This document shows positions 15,613-18,356 of a stretch of 18,356 nucleotides of DNA, in pieces. Below the pieces are notes generated by a model. It did not search any database and was not told the DNA's origin. It was given only the letters and a program-made list of their open reading frames with translations. The stretch covers positions 1 through 18,356 of the forward strand of contig CAZHNG010000108.1 of the NCBI GenBank assembly GCA_964533785.1. The letters run 5' to 3'. Position numbers and translations under genes: made by a program. How positions within the stretch are numbered: the stretch's first letter is position 1; every line of letters starts with the position of its first letter. This DNA comes from JANQRV01 sp964533785 (GTDB lineage: Bacteria > Bacteroidota > Bacteroidia > Chitinophagales > Saprospiraceae).

Positions 15613-16761
15613 ATGAAAATTCACAGATTGAACATTTTATTATTGTTTTTATTGATCTGGTCGACGGGACTTTCTCAATTAACGATCAAGATCAATAACT
15701 TACCTGCAAATACTCCATTGGCGGATACGATCTATATTTCAGGTGCTTTTAATAATTGGAATGAAGCTGATCCTGATTTTGCCTTGATCGAGGGACGGGA
15801 TGGAAAACTACAAATACAGTTAGAGCTTTCTGCCGTACCGGTATCTTTTAAATTCACGAGAGGGAGCTGGCAAGAAGTAGAAGGCAGTGCCACCGGGAAT
15901 TACCGTTCTAATCATGCAATTCAATACCAGGGCGGGCAACAAACTACAGAAGTGGATATATTGAGCTGGGAAGACCTGTACACCACTAATAATTTCAGTA
16001 CGGCAACCGAGAATGTAAAATTGCTGAAAGAGGATTTCTACATGCCTCAATTGAATAGAAATCGCCGCATTTGGGTTTATTTACCCCCCGGTTACGAAAG
16101 TTCAGACCGCCGATATCCTGTCATATATTTACACGATGGACAGAATACTTTCGATGCGGCACGCAGTTTTTCCGGTGAATGGAAAGTGGATGAATCATTA
16201 AACCGGTTTGCCGAAATGGAACAGATCGAAGCTATTGCCGTGGCCATTGAAAACGGGGGTAGCGAACGGATCAACGAACTCTCTCCTTGGATAAACGATC
16301 GTTACGGCGGAGGGTTAGGAGACGAATACACTGAATTTATTGTAGAAACGCTAAAGCCATTCATTGATGAGCGGTTTAGAACACAACCGGAAAGGGAGCA
16401 AACCATCATTGCGGGTTCTTCAATGGGCGGATTGGTTTCAATGTATGCTGCAATAGAGTATCAGGAAACATTTGGCAAGGCCATTATATTTTCTCCGGCT
16501 TTTTGGTTTGCCCCTGATATTTATGAATTCGTCAGTGAAACAGGTAAGGAAAAAAGAATGAAATTTTATTTATTAGCCGGCCAGCAAGAAGATAGCGGTT
16601 CCGTCGTCCGCGAGATCATTAAAATGAACGATACATTAGTAAGAGCTGGCTTTGGAGAGGGCGAGCTTTTCCTGCGTACCCATCCTGACGGTCAGCACAG
16701 CGAATGGTATTGGGCACGCGAATTTCCCGGTGCCTTACAGTGGCTGTTTTCAGAAAATTGA
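15613..16761 (+). CDS. Exported esterase-like alpha/beta hydrolase with N-terminal CBM48-like domain
   Basis: 382 residues with a signal peptide (about 1-22, ending TGLSQ). Residues about 23-118 form an immunoglobulin-like domain with the GAFNNWNEAD motif of glycogen-binding/CBM48-type modules, often fused to this hydrolase class. The catalytic domain (about 135-380) is of the putative esterase D/Fes type: RRIWVYLPPGYE, VIYLHDGQNTFD, the nucleophile elbow GSSMGG with Ser270, and a probable catalytic His362 in PDGQHSEWYW. It is likely periplasmic or secreted and hydrolyses an ester; carbohydrate esters, ferric-siderophore esters and acyl-CoA-like substrates are all known for relatives, so no substrate is assigned. 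It is divergent from the LVIVD gene with 164 bp between starts. Confidence 0.9.
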   Translation: MKIHRLNILLLFLLIWSTGLSQLTIKINNLPANTPLADTIYISGAFNNWNEADPDFALIEGRDGKLQIQLELSAVPVSFKFTRGSWQEVEGSATGNYRSNHAIQYQGGQQTTEVDILSWEDLYTTNNFSTATENVKLLKEDFYMPQLNRNRRIWVYLPPGYESSDRRYPVIYLHDGQNTFDAARSFSGEWKVDESLNRFAEMEQIEAIAVAIENGGSERINELSPWINDRYGGGLGDEYTEFIVETLKPFIDERFRTQPEREQTIIAGSSMGGLVSMYAAIEYQETFGKAIIFSPAFWFAPDIYEFVSETGKEKRMKFYLLAGQQEDSGSVVREIIKMNDTLVRAGFGEGELFLRTHPDGQHSEWYWAREFPGALQWLFSEN

Positions 16762-16935
16762 ATCCAAGCTTCTGTAATCAGATTGTAAATCTTTAAACAA
16801 AACCCCTCGAAATTCCGTTTGATCTTTTTAGCTATTACTCACATTAGAAATATTTCCTTTTCTTTGTGTTTTCCACCATTAACCTCTCTAGATAGAAAAA
16901 TCATACGTTTTAATCTTTTATAAATTTTTAGCATA

Positions 16936-17976
16936 ATGACCACAGAGGCATTAAACAAGGAAATTAAAGAAACCTTGAAAAATTGGGGCGAGATCGTAAA
17001 AAAATATCAGAAACCTGATAACAAAAAAGCAGCCATCCAAATTCTTAATTCATTTTTACCGTTCATTGCACTTTGGACACTCATGTATTTCAGTTTAAAC
17101 TGGTCTATTTTCATTACCATCGGGTTAGGGTTGATCAACGCTTTTTTCCTGGTGCGGATTTTTATTATTCAGCATGATTGTGGCCATCAATCCTTCTTAA
17201 AATCAAAAAAACTAAACAATATTATAGGGACCATTTGCAGCATGTTCAGTTTCATGCCCTACCGCTACTGGGCAAAAACACATAATTTCCATCACGGACA
17301 TTCAGGCCAACTGGAAGTTGCTGATATTGGAGACATTCCCACCTTGACAGTAGAGGAATACCGCTCCAGGAACTGGTGGGGACGCTTTCGCTATCGCGTC
17401 TGGCGCATGCCGATCGTGACATTCATCATTGCTCCTCTATTTTATTTTATCATTTCCTGCCGTTTTCCCACCTTCGGGTTTAACAATTTTCGAAAAACCG
17501 CCCTCATGCAATTAAAAGATAATTTCTGGATTGCTCTGGCCTACGTTATTCTCGGCTTTCTCTTGGGATGGAAATATTTTCTGATCGTCCAATTCATTGT
17601 GCTCTTTGGATTTGGAATTATTGCGTTTTGGTTCTTCTACGTTCAACACCAACATGAATTTTCCTACAAACAATGGAAAGAAAATTGGGATTACGTGGTA
17701 TCGGCCATCCGTGGAAGCACTTATTACAAACTACCAAGATTGTTTCAATGGCTCACCGGCAACATTGGCATTCATCATATCCATCACTTAAGCAGCAAAA
17801 TACCGAATTACAACCTGGAAAAATGTATGAAGGAAAACCAGATCCTCTCTAAATACGTAACGAAAGTTACTTTCCGGGAAAGCTTGAAAATGATTTATAA
17901 CAAATTATGGGATGAGGAAAGGCAAAAGATGATCTCCTTTACGGAATTCTATCAATTGGAAAGACAACGCGCTTAA
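16936..17976 (+). CDS. Membrane fatty-acid desaturase
   Basis: 346-residue integral membrane di-iron desaturase. The three histidine boxes are clear: HDCGH (80-84), HNFHH (116-120) and HHIHH (280-284), with an additional HQH at 238-240. Hydrophobic segments lie at about 40-56, 58-78, 160-176, 198-209 and 215-235, and the boxes are placed toward the cytosol as expected. LFQWLTGNIGIHHIHHLSSKIPNYNL resembles the acyl-lipid desaturases that introduce cis double bonds into phospholipid acyl chains, usually to keep membranes fluid in the cold. Position specificity cannot be read from the sequence. It is transcribed with the esterase strand but 174 bp downstream, probably from its own promoter; I could not find a convincing TAnnTTTG box. 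Confidence 0.95.
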   Translation: MTTEALNKEIKETLKNWGEIVKKYQKPDNKKAAIQILNSFLPFIALWTLMYFSLNWSIFITIGLGLINAFFLVRIFIIQHDCGHQSFLKSKKLNNIIGTICSMFSFMPYRYWAKTHNFHHGHSGQLEVADIGDIPTLTVEEYRSRNWWGRFRYRVWRMPIVTFIIAPLFYFIISCRFPTFGFNNFRKTALMQLKDNFWIALAYVILGFLLGWKYFLIVQFIVLFGFGIIAFWFFYVQHQHEFSYKQWKENWDYVVSAIRGSTYYKLPRLFQWLTGNIGIHHIHHLSSKIPNYNLEKCMKENQILSKYVTKVTFRESLKMIYNKLWDEERQKMISFTEFYQLERQRA

Positions 17977-18030
17977 GTAGGTGAGACGCCTGATTTGAGG
18001 CACTAGACTGTGTGTGATTAATTGTGAGGG

Positions 18031-18141
18031 TCCTGATGCTTGCGATCAGGACATTCATCGTCCTGATGCTTGCGATCAGGACATTTATCGTCCTGATGCT
18101 TGCGATCAGGACATTTATCGTCCTGACTGTAAACGTCAGGA
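18031..18141. repeat. 30-bp tandem palindromic repeat array
   Basis: Units 18031-18060, 18061-18090 and 18091-18120 are almost identical. Each contains TCCTGAT-GCTTGCG-ATCAGGA followed by ACATTTATCG (C for T in the first). A fourth, partial unit (18121-18141) reads TCCTGAC-TGTAAAC-GTCAGGA: the stem is kept but the closing pair and the loop differ. The array lies 54 bp after the desaturase stop. The remaining sequence to the window end shows no gene. Confidence 0.9.
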
Positions 18142-18258
18142 GAGTGTGTAATAAGCATAACTTATAATTGTCCATCCACTTACTACTACTTAGTCACTTT
18201 AAAGAAAAATCTATGTCAACTGATTTTCAACTTGTACGGACTTGGTTATAGAGATTAT

Positions 18259-18318
18259 TTGGTTATGCGGTTATGAAATTCAGGCAATTTTAAACTAATC
18301 AAATAACCACATAACCAA
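18259..18318. repeat. 16-bp inverted repeat
   Basis: TTGGTTATGCGGTTAT (18259-18274) pairs with ATAACCACATAACCAA (18303-18318), 15 of 16 bases complementary, around a 28-base loop. Each arm is itself a doubled GGTTAT word. No U-tract follows, so a terminator role is not supported. Confidence 0.6.
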
Positions 18319-18356
18319 TAGCTGACTTTACAATATTCAATACAATCAACTGATTC

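Noticed and set aside
18031..18141. Possible CRISPR array
   Set aside because: The 30-bp units are directly tandem with no variable spacers, and each contains its own palindrome; no cas genes are present.
17939..18175. Minus-strand open frame with repeated IASIRT units
   Set aside because: It is simply the translation of the 30-bp tandem repeat (10 codons per unit) and overlaps the desaturase end; there is no independent coding signal.

Overview
The window looks like a chromosomal segment from a member of the Bacteroidota, most likely a Saprospiraceae/Lewinella-type marine or freshwater bacterium. This rests on several things: start codons mostly lack a Shine-Dalgarno sequence; one protein carries a multidomain secreted architecture (sugar dehydrogenase, diheme cytochrome, ricin-type lectin, F5/8C, repeated beta-sandwich); an LVIVD-repeat lipoprotein and an ECF sigma factor next to beta-barrel proteins are present; and intergenic regions carry palindromes and heptamer tandem repeats. 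The taxonomic placement is inference, since there is no rRNA or other marker here.

Layout. 1-337 is non-coding. 338-2114 holds an aldose-1-epimerase-like protein (+), adenine phosphoribosyltransferase apt (-) and a very short tail-collar-domain protein (+). 2115-4684 holds an MscS-type channel (+) and a ParA/Soj ATPase with no parB beside it (-). Two related ~155-bp MITE-like repeats, in the same orientation, bracket this pair. 4685-6691 holds a UPF0173 metallo-hydrolase and a class-V-fold PLP enzyme, both (-). 6833-11365 encodes a 1510-residue exported protein that joins a PQQ-type sugar dehydrogenase domain to a diheme cytochrome c module and lectin-like domains.

11538-15448 is a minus-strand cluster. 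In transcription order it has an LVIVD-repeat lipoprotein, a secreted beta-barrel-like protein, an ECF sigma factor, and a protein in the anti-sigma position with one transmembrane helix and a beta-barrel-like C-terminal half. The last three abut or overlap and look like one operon. Three runs of exactly ten N fall in the first two of these genes and shift the frame, so they are scaffold placeholders rather than measured distances. 15613-17976 carries a secreted esterase-like hydrolase and a membrane fatty-acid desaturase, both (+). The right end is repeat-rich: a 30-bp tandem palindromic array whose last unit has changed both stem arms in a compensating way, and a long inverted repeat.

The best candidates for something less described are the sigma/barrel-protein operon (possibly an envelope-spanning signalling protein), the self-contained dehydrogenase-cytochrome-lectin polypeptide, and the families of palindromic and heptameric repeats. 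No phage, CRISPR array, rRNA, tRNA or transposase gene was seen.
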